NCBI GenBank assembly: GCA_002011835.1
Contig: MTPE01000336.1
Coordinates: forward strand, 1,569 to 10,401
DNA from: Desulfarculaceae bacterium JdFR-95
Lineage (GTDB): Bacteria; Desulfobacterota; Desulfarculia; Desulfarculales; Desulfarculaceae
Reading direction: 5' to 3'
DNA: 8,833 bases
The number at the start of each line of letters is the position of its first letter. Positions within the stretch are counted from its first letter, which is position 1. Made by a program: the position numbers and the translations under genes. Positions 7,954 to 8,833 of the stretch are shown here, piece by piece. Under the pieces are notes generated by a model, which had not been told where the DNA came from, searched no databases, and saw only the letters and a list, made by a program, of their open reading frames with translations.

Positions 7954-8833
7954 TGGCAGAGCTGGTGTTCGAGATCGGCTGCGAGGAGATGCCGGCCCGC
8001 TTCCTGCCCCCGGCCCTGGAGGCCCTGGCCCGCCTGGCCCGGCGCGAGCTCGCCTCCGCCCGCCTGGACCATCAGGGCCTGGAGACCAAGGGCACCCCCC
8101 GCCGCCTGGCACTGCTGGTCCACGGCCTAGCCGAGCGCCAGCCCGACCACCAGGAGCAATACCTGGGCCCGCCGCTCAAGGCCGCCTTCGACGACCAGGG
8201 CCGGCCCACCAAGGCGGCCCAGGGCTTCGCCCGCAGCCGCGGGGTGGCGGTGGAGGAGCTGGAGACCATCCAGACCGACAAGGGGCCCCGCGTGGGGGTG
8301 ACCGTCACCGTGCCCGGCCGGCCCGCAGCCGAGGTCCTGGCCGAGATCCTGCCCCGCTTGGTGGGAGAGATCCCCTTCCCCAAGACCATGCGCTGGGGCT
8401 CGGGCCAGTTCCGCTTCGCCCGTCCCATCCACTGGCTGCTGGCCCTGCTGGACGAGGAGGTGATTCCCTTCGAGTTGGCCGGCATCACCAGCGGCCGCAC
8501 CACCCGCGGCCACCGCTTCATGGCCCCCGAACCCATCGAGCTGGCCTCGGCCCGGGAATACGAGGAACGCCTGCAGGAAGCACACGTGATCGTGGACCGC
8601 GCCGCGCGCCGCGAGCTGACCCGCCGGGAGGTGGAGCAGGCCGCGGCCTCGGCCGGGGGGCGGCTGGTGGAGGACCCCGAGCTGCTGGAGGAGGTCACCG
8701 ACCTGGTGGAGCTGCCCGTGGCCTGTTGCGGGTCCTTCGACCCCGAGTTCCTGGCCGTGCCCCGGCCGGTGATCATCAGCGCCATGCGCTCGCACCAGCG
8801 CTACTTCGCCCTGGAGGACGAGGCGGGCCGGCT
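7953..8833 (+). CDS. glyS: Glycyl-tRNA synthetase beta subunit (partial, C-terminus off window)
   Basis: The first 293 codons of the beta subunit, usually about 690 residues, run off the right edge in frame. The N-terminus MAELVFEIGCEEMPARFL is the family signature (commonly EIGTEELP). Later blocks are LGPPLKAAFDDQGRPTKAAQGFARS, IPFPKTMRWG with RFARPIHWLLALL, GRTTRGHRF, and VIISAMRSHQRYFALED near the window end. The beta subunit contributes tRNA recognition and is needed for aminoacylation together with GlyQ. ATG 7953 overlaps the glyQ stop by one base, and GGGAG lies about 8 bases upstream. An in-window anomaly is a Cys-Cys pair in the otherwise conserved LVELPVACCGSFDPEFL segment; it is probably just lineage variation. 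Confidence 0.97.

Noticed and set aside
8072..8795. Two minus-strand frames of over 220 residues opposite glyS
   Set aside because: Both are antisense to conserved glyS blocks and have repetitive, unstructured composition.

Overview
The window is GC-rich (roughly two thirds G+C), densely coding, and organised in short operons. It carries a bacterial-type alpha2beta2 glycyl-tRNA synthetase pair and an NtrC-type two-component system next to a TauE/SafE exporter and a TIGR02186-type protein. This combination suggests a deltaproteobacterium-like, Desulfobacterota-type chromosome, possibly near Desulfarculales. That placement is inference from gene content and composition, not a search result. I see no insertion sequence, tRNA, rRNA, CRISPR array or phage gene.

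Left block, all on the minus strand and read from right to left. A membrane histidine kinase (5042-3606) overlaps by 8 bases an NtrC-type sigma54 response regulator (3613-2261). After a 205-base gap comes an operon of a small universal stress protein (2055-1651), a TauE/SafE-family exporter (1630-701) and a secreted or membrane TIGR02186-family protein (698 to beyond base 1). The gap holds a near-ideal sigma54 -24/-12 promoter (TGGCAC-N5-TTGC, 2096-2082) pointing into the usp-tauE-TIGR02186 operon. About 70-180 bases upstream of it lie dyads built on GTTTC-N5-GAAAC. The regulator has an intact GAFTGA loop, so the sequence supports a self-contained circuit: kinase to regulator to sigma54 promoter to three-gene export/stress module. 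This is the most interesting part of the window.

Middle block, plus strand. From a divergent intergenic region (5043-5243) a MarR-family regulator (5244-5666) is transcribed away from the kinase and overlaps by 8 bases an MFS transporter (5659-6909). A perfect inverted repeat, TTCGA-N6-TCGAA, just before marR is a candidate autoregulatory operator. This is the classic MarR/efflux-pump arrangement; the transported compound cannot be read from the sequence.

Right block, plus strand. glyQ (7057-7953) and glyS (7953 to beyond base 8833) encode the alpha and beta subunits of glycyl-tRNA synthetase, joined by a TGATG stop/start overlap, with an extended -10 promoter candidate in the 147-base gap before glyQ. 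These are ordinary housekeeping genes.

No gene-free stretch exceeds about 205 bases.
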